Source of the DNA: Methylosinus sporium
Lineage (GTDB): Bacteria; Pseudomonadota; Alphaproteobacteria; Rhizobiales; Beijerinckiaceae
Direction of reading: 5' to 3'
Assembly: GCF_003113265.1 (NCBI RefSeq)
Contig: NZ_PUIV01000008.1
Coordinates: 38,076-102,075, forward strand
Length of the DNA: 64,000 nt
Shown here piece by piece: positions 57,829-64,000 of the stretch. The position numbers and the translations under genes are program-made. How positions within the stretch are numbered: position 1 is the first letter of the stretch; each line of letters starts with the position of its first letter. The notes beneath the pieces were generated by a model. That model was given only the letters and a program-made list of their open reading frames with translations, was not told the DNA's origin and ran no database searches.

Positions 57829-57955
57829 CTCACCCTCCCCTTCAGGCGGAGGGTCGGATGGCGAAGCCATCCGGGGTGGGGTTTACAGCCGAGACTCGGC
57901 GGTCATCCCCTCCCGAGCGCCTGCGGCGCTCGACCTCCCCCTCTAGGGGGAGGTG
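57829..57955. repeat. REP-like intergenic element with several hairpins
   Basis: This stretch between lpd and a glycosyltransferase gene is a string of perfect dyads: GGATGGC-GAA-GCCATCC (57856-57872), GAGCGCC-TGC-GGCGCTC (57915-57931) and a 10-bp stem ACCTCCCCCT/AGGGGGAGGT (57933-57954). An outer CACCCTCCCC...GGGTGGGG pattern frames it. Such elements are dispersed in alphaproteobacterial genomes. The rest of 57,759-58,077 shows no gene. Confidence 0.65.
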
Positions 57956-58077
57956 GAAACGCGCCTCGTCTCGTTCATCCGATCGCTCGCAGCGAATTTG
58001 GGTCGCTCGAGCCAGTCCGAGCGCGAGCGCTCTCCTATGTGGCCGATGCGCGCGCCGGGCGCCATAGGCGCGAGGCG

Positions 58078-59328
58078 TCAGGGCCGCGTCAGCTGCCGGC
58101 GCCGCTCGGCGCGCCCGCGCCGCTCGAAATGCGCGCGGGCGGAAGAATAGCGGCCGCGCGCGATCAGAAAAGCGACATCGGGATTGCGCGCGACATAGGC
58201 TTCGGCGTCGAAATTCGCCGGCGTCGCGAGGATGTCGTGCGGAATCATCTGCACGCGTCCTTCAATGCGGCCATAGCGCGCAAAATGCGCGCGACCGGAG
58301 AGGATGCGGCCGCGCCGCACCGATTCGGCCACATCGGGATTGGCGTAGAGATAGGCGCGCTCGTCGAAATTCTCGAGCGTCGCGACTTCGGCGCAGGTCG
58401 CTTCGGGAGGCAGCCTGTGGGTGGGCTCCCCGTGGTGCGGCGCTACGGGCGCCAGAGCGCGCAGGCCGGACCAGAGCCGGCGCAGAGCGCGGCCGCCGGA
58501 ATCGATGGCCGCTTCGAGCCGCAAGGGCGCCAGCGTCGCGGGACCAATGCGCTCGCCGTGCTCATGGGCGCGCGCGGCCATGTCGTGAAAGCGCAGAAAA
58601 TGCGCATAGCCGCGCGGATCGCGCCGATAGAGCTGGCCGAGAAGATCGTCGCCGGGCGGCGCCCCCGCCGCGAGACGGCGCGCATCCTTCGCCTTGGGGC
58701 CGTGGAAATGCACGATGGATGCGCTCCATTCGACGCCCCAATAGGGCTTCCAATGCATTGCGAGCGGCAGATGGTCCCAGCGCCCGGCGAAATGCGCATT
58801 GAGGACTTCCTGATCGTAATGATGCGGGAGACCGAGAAAATCCCGCGCCCGCCGCATCAGCGGCTCATATTCGGCGCGCATGGCCGGGATGTTGAGGAGC
58901 AGCACGCCCGAGCAGAATTGCGACCACTCATGCGGCTCGTGCTGCGGCGCGGCGGCGAAATAGCGCGGCCGCAGCGGCGATAGCTCGACCCGCCGCGCGA
59001 ACAGCACGTCGCAATCGGTGTAGAGGACGAATTCGTCCTTCGTCTCGATGAGGGGAATCTCGAACCGCAGAAAGGCGCCGGCGGCGATGGAGCGGCTCCA
59101 GTCCGGCGTCTCCGGCGTCGCCTCTATGACCTCGATGAGGCCGGAGCGCCGGCTGTGGATATGGACGGGCGCGTCATGGCCGAGACTGGCGCGGAGCCGG
59201 TCCGCCTCGCCGTCGAAGACGAGATGCGGCTCGAGCCCCGCTATGTCGATCGCCGTGCGGACGGCGACGCGCAAATGCTCGGCATAGCGGTCGAGAGCCG
59301 ACGCATTCAGGCAGGAATACCATTTCAT
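58078..59328 (-). CDS. Glycosyltransferase-like protein with two C-terminal NPDV repeats
   Basis: The protein has 416 residues. The N-terminal ~250 residues look like a GT-A, GT8-type domain: DxD motif YTDCDVLF (Asp105, Asp107), YDQEVLNAHFAGRWDHLP and HFHGPKAK, the late His-Gly-Lys donor motif. Residues ~321-358 and ~373-409 are two related repeats (FDERAYLYANPDVAESV... and FDAEAYVARNPDVAFLI...), each ending in a HF..(Y/R)GR..GR-like segment. Similar repeats occur in RTX and surface-associated proteins. Function is probably sugar transfer to a surface molecule. The ribosome site is weak. Confidence 0.75.
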   Translation of the reverse strand: MKWYSCLNASALDRYAEHLRVAVRTAIDIAGLEPHLVFDGEADRLRASLGHDAPVHIHSRRSGLIEVIEATPETPDWSRSIAAGAFLRFEIPLIETKDEFVLYTDCDVLFARRVELSPLRPRYFAAAPQHEPHEWSQFCSGVLLLNIPAMRAEYEPLMRRARDFLGLPHHYDQEVLNAHFAGRWDHLPLAMHWKPYWGVEWSASIVHFHGPKAKDARRLAAGAPPGDDLLGQLYRRDPRGYAHFLRFHDMAARAHEHGERIGPATLAPLRLEAAIDSGGRALRRLWSGLRALAPVAPHHGEPTHRLPPEATCAEVATLENFDERAYLYANPDVAESVRRGRILSGRAHFARYGRIEGRVQMIPHDILATPANFDAEAYVARNPDVAFLIARGRYSSARAHFERRGRAERRRQLTRP

Positions 59329-59367
59329 CCGAAAGGATTCCCGGGTCGAAGCGTCGGCGCCGATGGA

Positions 59368-59733
59368 TCAGGCCGTCTGCGGCAGCGCGGCCTTGGCCTT
59401 CTCGACGATGGCCTTGAAGGCCTCCGGCTGGGTGATGGCGAGCTCGGACAGAACCTTGCGGTCCACCGTGACGCCGGCCTTGGCGAGGCCGTCGATGAAG
59501 CGGCTGTAGGTCAGGCCCAGCTCACGCACGGCGGCGTTGAGGCGCTGAATCCACAGGGCGCGGAAGACGCGCTTCTTGGCCTTGCGGTCGCGCGTCGCAT
59601 ATTGCATCGAGCGGTCGACCGCGGCTTTGGCGGCGCGGATGGTGTTCTTGCGACGGCCGTAGAAGCCTTTGGCGGCATCCAGGGTCTTCTTGTGCTTGGC
59701 GTGCGAGGTGACGCCGCGTTTGACGCGAGCCAT
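59368..59733 (-). CDS. rplT: 50S ribosomal protein L20
   Basis: The protein has 121 residues. It starts [30 protein letters not shown] and has the typical L20 globular end ([24 protein letters not shown]). It is needed early in 50S assembly. It follows rpmI by 46 bases. Family members often repress the operon by binding its leader. Confidence 0.99.
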   Translation of the reverse strand: MARVKRGVTSHAKHKKTLDAAKGFYGRRKNTIRAAKAAVDRSMQYATRDRKAKKRVFRALWIQRLNAAVRELGLTYSRFIDGLAKAGVTVDRKVLSELAITQPEAFKAIVEKAKAALPQTA

Positions 59734-59779
59734 GACATGATCCTTTCAGGAAATCCGAAATCGGGGGAAGGGGAGAAGC

Positions 59780-59980
59780 TCAGCCGTTGGGCAGGAAATA
59801 CTTCTTGACGTTGTCGCCGTCCGTCTTGAACAGGACGGAGGTCCCGCGCAGATTTCGGATCTGCTTGTTGGTGCGCTTGATCATGCCGTGGCGCTTGCCC
59901 TTCTGGGCATAGACCACCTTGCCGGTGCCGGTGATCTTGAAGCGCTTTTTGGCGCCCGATTTGGTCTTCAGCTTGGGCAT
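59780..59980 (-). CDS. rpmI: 50S ribosomal protein L35
   Basis: The protein has 66 residues, opening [22 protein letters not shown] with the basic tail typical of L35. It has an AGGAGAG ribosome site. infC, which often precedes these two genes, is not present here. Confidence 0.99.
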   Translation of the reverse strand: MPKLKTKSGAKKRFKITGTGKVVYAQKGKRHGMIKRTNKQIRNLRGTSVLFKTDGDNVKKYFLPNG

Positions 59981-60012
59981 TTTGCTCTCCTGGGCGCGAG
60001 GCCCTGTTCTGC

Positions 60013-60030
60013 GCGCCGGTCTCCCGGCGC
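60013..60030 (-). promoter_or_regulatory. Leader hairpin upstream of rpmI
   Basis: GCGCCGG-TCTC-CCGGCGC forms a perfect 7-bp stem-loop 33 bases before the rpmI start. On the plus strand it is followed by TTTATT, so it could act as a weak terminator for plus-strand transcripts. On the minus strand it may be part of the L20-responsive leader. Confidence 0.35.
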
Positions 60031-60193
60031 TTTATTCGCGCGAGCGAAAAGAACCGCCACGGCAGCCCATCACTGGCCGGGCGGTTCGGAAGCGCGGCTT
60101 ATAAGCGGAAAGACAGGAGGTTGGCAAGCCCGCCCGGCGGGACGAGCAAGTGAATGCAGAAACCGGCGTCACACATTCAGAGACACTGCGACC

Positions 60194-60232
60194 GTCATGG
60201 CCGGGCTTGTCCGGCCATCCACGCCAAGCAGC
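60194..60232. repeat. Palindromic intergenic repeat
   Basis: GTCATGGCCGGGCTTGTCCG begins a perfect stem-loop ATGGCCGG-GCTTGT-CCGGCCAT (60197-60218) followed by CCACG. The wording (GTCATGGCCGGGCTTGTCCGGCCATCC) matches a dispersed repeat found between genes in many Rhizobiales. It lies about 60 bases from the end of the small membrane protein gene. Confidence 0.6.
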
Positions 60233-60290
60233 TGAGAAACAAAAGGATGTGTATTCACGGCCCTCGCGCCTTTCCGGCGTTCTGGACCGT

Positions 60291-60497
60291 CTACGCCCCG
60301 CGCCGCGGATTGGCCAGCCGCCACAGCCAGAGGCAGAGGCCCAGCAGCACGATCAGCGCCACTGCGCTCGGCCACAGCGGCATGGAGGAGCCGCCGACCT
60401 GAATATCCGGCTGCGTCGCCAGACGCCCCGCCTGTCCGAGCGCCATCAGGCCGAAAACAACCGCCGCCACTTTCAATCCGGTGATTTGGGAGTCCAT
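60291..60497 (-). CDS. Small membrane protein
   Basis: The protein has 68 residues and two hydrophobic helices (about 7-27 and 40-60), with a short Arg-rich end. GGAGGACG lies just upstream of the ATG, which supports real expression. No family is recognised; the function is unknown. Confidence 0.6.
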   Translation of the reverse strand: MDSQITGLKVAAVVFGLMALGQAGRLATQPDIQVGGSSMPLWPSAVALIVLLGLCLWLWRLANPRRGA

Positions 60498-60620
60498 CGC
60501 TTCGTCCTCCAGAAATCCTCGGTGCGCTCATATAAAAGCGCGCGCGGCGAGGAAAAGGGCGCGCGGTTGCGGCCCGGCCTCGCTCGGCCTATCTGCTGGT
60601 CACTTGCAGCGGAGGCTTCG

Positions 60621-61412
60621 ATGCGGCAGCCGACGATTTTCATCTCCCATGGCGGCGGTCCCTGCTTCTGGCTCGACGGCCCCTCGGGTCGCGCCTTCGA
60701 CGGGCTGAAGGCCTATCTCAGCGGCCTGCTCGCCTCTCTGCCGGAGCGTCCGCGCGCCATTCTCATCGTCTCGGCGCATTGGGAGGAGAAGCGGGTCACT
60801 CTTGGCGCGGCGAGAGCGCCCGGCATGATCTTCGATTACTACGGCTTTCCCGAGCACACCTATCGTCTGAGCTATCCCGCGCCCGGCGCGCCGGAACTGG
60901 CCGAGCAGGCGCGTGGCCTGCTGGCCGCGGCCGGCGTCGAGACGGCGCTGGACGCCGCGCGCGGCTTCGACCATGGCGTCTTCGTGCCCATGCTGATCGT
61001 CGATCCCGGCGCGACGATTCCGATTCTCACTCTGTCTTTGCGCGACGATCTCGATCCCGCCTTTCACATCGGCGTCGGCGCGGCGCTCGAGCCTCTGCGC
61101 GATGAGGGCGTTCTCATTCTCGGCAGCGGCAACAGCTTCCACAATCTGCACACTTTCTTCGACGGCGAGGCGAAGGCCGCCGCCGGCTTCGACGCCTGGC
61201 TGACCGAGGCCGCGACGAAGCCGAGCGCAGAGGTGCGCAATGCGCTGCTCGCGCAGTGGAGCGCGGCGCCTTTTGCGCGCGCGTGCCATCCGCGCGAGGA
61301 GCATCTTCTGCCGCTGATGGTCGTCGCCGGCGCCGCTGGAGCGGACGCCGGACGCCGCGTCTTTCGCGATGCGGTCATGAGCAAGGCGATTTCCGGCTTC
61401 GCCTTCGGCTGA
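60621..61412 (+). CDS. LigB/DODA-type extradiol dioxygenase
   Basis: The protein has 263 residues. Metal-site motifs are FISHGGGP (first His), SAHWEE (second His), GSGNSFHNLHTF (third region) and HPREEHLLPL (catalytic His). The family cleaves aromatic rings with Fe(II) or Zn(II), for example 4,5-DOPA dioxygenase or YgiD-like enzymes. The physiological substrate here is unknown. ATG 60621 follows GGAGG; the longer upstream frame crosses the intergenic repeat and is unlikely. Confidence 0.9.
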   Translation: MRQPTIFISHGGGPCFWLDGPSGRAFDGLKAYLSGLLASLPERPRAILIVSAHWEEKRVTLGAARAPGMIFDYYGFPEHTYRLSYPAPGAPELAEQARGLLAAAGVETALDAARGFDHGVFVPMLIVDPGATIPILTLSLRDDLDPAFHIGVGAALEPLRDEGVLILGSGNSFHNLHTFFDGEAKAAAGFDAWLTEAATKPSAEVRNALLAQWSAAPFARACHPREEHLLPLMVVAGAAGADAGRRVFRDAVMSKAISGFAFG

Positions 61413-61454
61413 GAGCCATTCCCGATCGCGCGTCGGGAAGGGCCGCTCGACCGT

Positions 61455-62372
61455 TCACGCCGCGTCGCGCGCTTCCGCCGGTCCGAAATGATCGAGATAG
61501 CGCGCCTCGATCTCCGCGACGCGCAAGACGACGAACACATCCGTCGTGTTGAACTTGCGATCGACGACGGCGCCGTCGCCGAATTTGGCGCCGCAGCGCA
61601 GATAGCCTTTGATCAGCGGCGGCAGCGCGCTCATCGCCTTGCGCGGATCGACGGCCTCTTTCGCCAGCATCTCCATCGGCACATGCATTTCGCGCCGCGC
61701 GCTCACGCGCCAATCCTCGTCGGCGCGCGCATGATGCGCGAGAAAGCTCAGCGCCGCCGCATGGGCGAGCGGATTGGCGCCCTCGAGACTCGCGCAGCCG
61801 ATCATCGCATCGATGCGATAATGCCGCACATAAGCGAGAATGCCGCGCCACAAGAGCTCGATCGTGCGCTTGCTGCGATATTGCTCGAGCACGCAGGAGC
61901 GGCCGAGCTCGAGAAAACGCGTTCCACCGTGGCGGGCGAGGAGCGGCGCAATGTCGTATTCGCCAGCGGAATAGAAGCCGCTCTTCTTCTGCGCGACATC
62001 GTCGCGTAGCAGCCGATAGGCCCCGACCACTTTGGGCTTGATCTTGCCGAAGCGCGTGCGCGCCGCATGATCGATGACGATGAGATGATCGCAGAATTTG
62101 TCGAAGCGATCGGCGTCGCGCCGCGTGATCGCGGCTTTGGCGTCGGGAATTGCGCCGCCCTTGCGAAAGAACACTTTGAAGCGCAGCCGCTGCGCCTTGC
62201 GGATTTCTTTTTTTCCGTTGGCGAGCCGCACCTCGAGCGAGCCGAGCCGCGCGAGCGCGCCGTCGAGTCCGCCATGCTTGTTCTTTTTCGGCTTCAGGAG
62301 ATTTTGCGGCTGCAGCAGGGGAAAAGCGCCGGCGATGATCTTGCGGCCGGCGTCGGCGTGGATCGCCCACAT
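61455..62372 (-). CDS. olsB: Ornithine acyl-ACP N-acyltransferase, OlsB-like
   Basis: The protein has 305 residues with a GNAT-related fold. SLEVRLANGKKEIRKAQRLRFKVFF near 45-70 and the ELGRSCVLEQYRSKRTIELLWRGI region near 155-178 match the OlsB family, which makes lyso-ornithine lipid from ornithine and 3-hydroxyacyl-ACP. OlsA is not adjacent. The C-terminal third contains KGYLRCGAKFGDGAVVDRKFNTTDVFVVL, also typical. Ornithine lipids are common membrane lipids in Rhizobiales. A related hemolysin-like acyltransferase is the alternative. Confidence 0.85.
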   Translation of the reverse strand: MWAIHADAGRKIIAGAFPLLQPQNLLKPKKNKHGGLDGALARLGSLEVRLANGKKEIRKAQRLRFKVFFRKGGAIPDAKAAITRRDADRFDKFCDHLIVIDHAARTRFGKIKPKVVGAYRLLRDDVAQKKSGFYSAGEYDIAPLLARHGGTRFLELGRSCVLEQYRSKRTIELLWRGILAYVRHYRIDAMIGCASLEGANPLAHAAALSFLAHHARADEDWRVSARREMHVPMEMLAKEAVDPRKAMSALPPLIKGYLRCGAKFGDGAVVDRKFNTTDVFVVLRVAEIEARYLDHFGPAEARDAA

Positions 62373-62560
62373 TTCGCGTATCGTCTCCGCTCGTGTCGCG
62401 CTCGCGCTTTCGAGCGCTTCGGATCAGCGCGTTAGATCACGAGCGGGCGAAGCTTTTGTGACGACGCGCGGCGTTTGGACTGCGAGCCTTCGGGCTCGCA
62501 TCGCGCGGGCGGCTCATCGAGACGGCGCGCGAAGATGCGCGCCGTCTCTTTCGTCTTTCC

Positions 62561-64000
62561 TCAGCGTCGGTGCGTCTCGGCCTGCGGACCGGAGAGCAGC
62601 GGCGTGATTCGACGCACGGTCACGCGGCGATTCTCGCGCGAGGGGCCTTGCGTCCGCACTTTGAGATATTGCTCGCCATAGCCTTGCGTCGTCAGATTTT
62701 CCGGCGGCACGCCGAAGTCGCGCGACAATATCGTCGCCACCGACTGCGCGCGACGATCGGAGAGCGACAGATTGTCGACGTCCGAGCCCACCGCATCCGT
62801 GTGGCCTTCGATCAGGAACACTTCGGCGGGATCGCGCTTGATCGCCTCGTTGAGCGCCTCAGCGACCAATACGAGACGCTGCGCCTGATCCGGCGTGATC
62901 GCCCAGGAGCCCGTGTCGAAATTGATCGTGTCTATATCGACGCTGCGCGTATAGGCGCGCAGAGACGGGCTGTAGCGAATCTCGTCCAGCGTGTAGCGGC
63001 GCGGCATGGGCGCGAGCGGCGGCGCCGTCAGCGTCTCATAGATCAGACGTTCGTCGGCGGCGCCGTAATCGACGACATAGGCGTCCGGCGCGATCTCCAC
63101 CGGCGGCGGCGGCAGCACGACCACCTCCTCCGCAAAGCCGCGCGGCGGACCGCGGAAGCCATTGTCGATGAGAATGATCTCGCGGCCGTCGGGGAAGCGG
63201 CGCAGGCGGCGCAGCAGCACGCCATTGGCGTCGGTGTAGGTCAGCACCTCGCCGCCATCGCGGCGGGCGTAGACGCTCACAAACTCCTCGCCGTGACGCT
63301 CGCTGCGCAAATTGCCGCCGAGCTCGCGGAAACGTTCGTTCTCGTCGTGACGGATGAAGGCGCCGCCGCCTTCGCGCACGATGGTGCGGCCGGGCTCCTG
63401 CACGACGAGCACGCCGTCACGCTCGAATTGCTGGCGCCGGGCATGGACATCGTCTAGCCGATGCGCGCCGGGCTGGCTCAGCACGAAGCCGCCGACGAGG
63501 CCGGCCGCCGCGCCGATCGCCGCCGCAGCCGCCGGCGACACCCGTGGCCCGCCGCCGTGAGGCGGGGCCGGCGGTGGGCCGAGAGGCGGAGCCGGTTGTG
63601 AGACGAGAGGCGGAGCCGGTTGTGAGGCGAGAGGCGGAGTCGGGCCAGCGGCTCCATGAGCGCCGCCGGCCTGGGGCGGAATATGAGCCGCGCCCGCGGC
63701 GCCGGGGGCTGCCGCGCTGGGGACCATGCCGGTCGGGGCTGCGGCGGACGGTGTGGCGGGCGGAACGGCGCCGGAGCCCCCCGGGGGCAGGAAGCGTCCG
63801 CCGGCGCCCGCATGATCGGCCGGGCCTCCGGGCGGCGGGCTATTGGGCTGCGGCGCGCCTCCGCCGGGCGGAGCGGCGGAGGGCAGGAAATTGCCGCCCT
63901 GGTTTCCTACGGGCGGGGCCGCCGAATGCGGTCCGCTGAGATGCGCCGGCGCGCCGGCGGGTCCGGTCGGAGGGAGGCTATCGGCGCCATTGGCGGGCGG
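62561..64000 (-). CDS. OmpA-family protein with long Pro/Gly-rich N-terminal region, 5'-truncated
   Basis: The frame is open to the window edge, so the start lies outside; 479 residues are visible. The edge-proximal ~165 residues are Pro/Gly/Ala-rich, with repeats such as GGNFLPSAAPPGG and GGRFLPPGG and an 8-residue PPLxSQPA repeat. A short hydrophobic Gly/Ala helix (AAAAAIGAAAGLVGGF) follows. A middle domain of unknown type contains repeated YxxxNGVLLRRLRRFPDGREIILID-like strands. The C-terminal ~110 residues are an OmpA-like peptidoglycan-binding domain with INFDTGS, GHTDAVGSD and the Arg in SDRRAQSV. It probably links the outer membrane to peptidoglycan. Confidence 0.88.
   Translation of the reverse strand, partial: PPANGADSLPPTGPAGAPAHLSGPHSAAPPVGNQGGNFLPSAAPPGGGAPQPNSPPPGGPADHAGAGGRFLPPGGSGAVPPATPSAAAPTGMVPSAAAPGAAGAAHIPPQAGGAHGAAGPTPPLASQPAPPLVSQPAPPLGPPPAPPHGGGPRVSPAAAAAIGAAAGLVGGFVLSQPGAHRLDDVHARRQQFERDGVLVVQEPGRTIVREGGGAFIRHDENERFRELGGNLRSERHGEEFVSVYARRDGGEVLTYTDANGVLLRRLRRFPDGREIILIDNGFRGPPRGFAEEVVVLPPPPVEIAPDAYVVDYGAADERLIYETLTAPPLAPMPRRYTLDEIRYSPSLRAYTRSVDIDTINFDTGSWAITPDQAQRLVLVAEALNEAIKRDPAEVFLIEGHTDAVGSDVDNLSLSDRRAQSVATILSRDFGVPPENLTTQGYGEQYLKVRTQGPSRENRRVTVRRITPLLSGPQAETHRR
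63581..63645. repeat. 24-base tandem repeat in the Pro-rich OmpA gene
   Basis: GAGAGGCGGAGCCGGTTGTG plus four bases repeats at 63581, 63605 and, incomplete, 63629. It codes the PPLxSQPA units of the Pro-rich part. Copy number may vary between strains. Confidence 0.7.

Overview
The window looks like a chromosomal segment of a high-GC alphaproteobacterium of the Rhizobiales (Hyphomicrobiales) type. Supporting signs are the hisB-DUF2628-hisH-hisA-hisF-hisE-coaA order, a minCDE operon with a CtrA-like box, an OlsB-type ornithine-lipid acyltransferase and rhizobial-style intergenic mosaic repeats. A methylotroph of the Methylocystis/Methylosinus kind is possible, but no gene here proves it.

Positions 1-32,800 hold the most interesting region: the 3' part of a nonribosomal peptide gene cluster that looks like a siderophore system, all on the + strand. 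Four NRPS genes are visible, the first cut by the window edge. From adenylation-pocket residues I read, in order: an unassigned, possibly basic residue (DIWELCADDK), an unassigned residue (DSALIAEVWK), Ala-like (DLFNNALTYK), Ser (DVWHLSLIDK) and Asp (DLTKIGHIGK), then thioesterase release. Between the NRPS genes lies a 532-aa CmlA-type metallo-beta-lactamase-fold protein, a candidate di-iron hydroxylase of carrier-bound amino acids. Next come a PvdE/SyrD-type ABC exporter and a PvdQ-like Ntn acylase, which suggest an acylated precursor matured in the periplasm. Then follow a Cys/His-rich small protein, a TonB-dependent receptor, a PepSY membrane protein, an ABC transporter with two permeases, and, after a decayed stretch with gene relics and a minus-strand lipase-like hydrolase, ExbB and ExbD.

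Positions 32,980-42,350 hold surface and division functions: a minus-strand operon of a coiled-coil protein and three coupled glycosyltransferases, the minCDE operon, an SGNH hydrolase and a polysaccharide-type ABC permease. From 42,776 to 46,005 there are a prepilin peptidase, a small Cys-rich secreted protein, and an orphan C5 cytosine methyltransferase overlapped by a Vsr endonuclease. Positions 46,129-50,661 are the histidine operon ending in coaA.

Positions 50,668-56,064 hold a MocR-type regulator facing a cupin/AhpD-like/MFS operon, then an anion transporter and a PRC-barrel protein. The rest is mostly core: lpd, a glycosyltransferase with C-terminal repeats, rpmI-rplT, a LigB-type dioxygenase, an OlsB-like acyltransferase and a Pro-rich OmpA-family protein running off the right edge. 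No rRNA, tRNA, CRISPR array or intact insertion sequence was seen.
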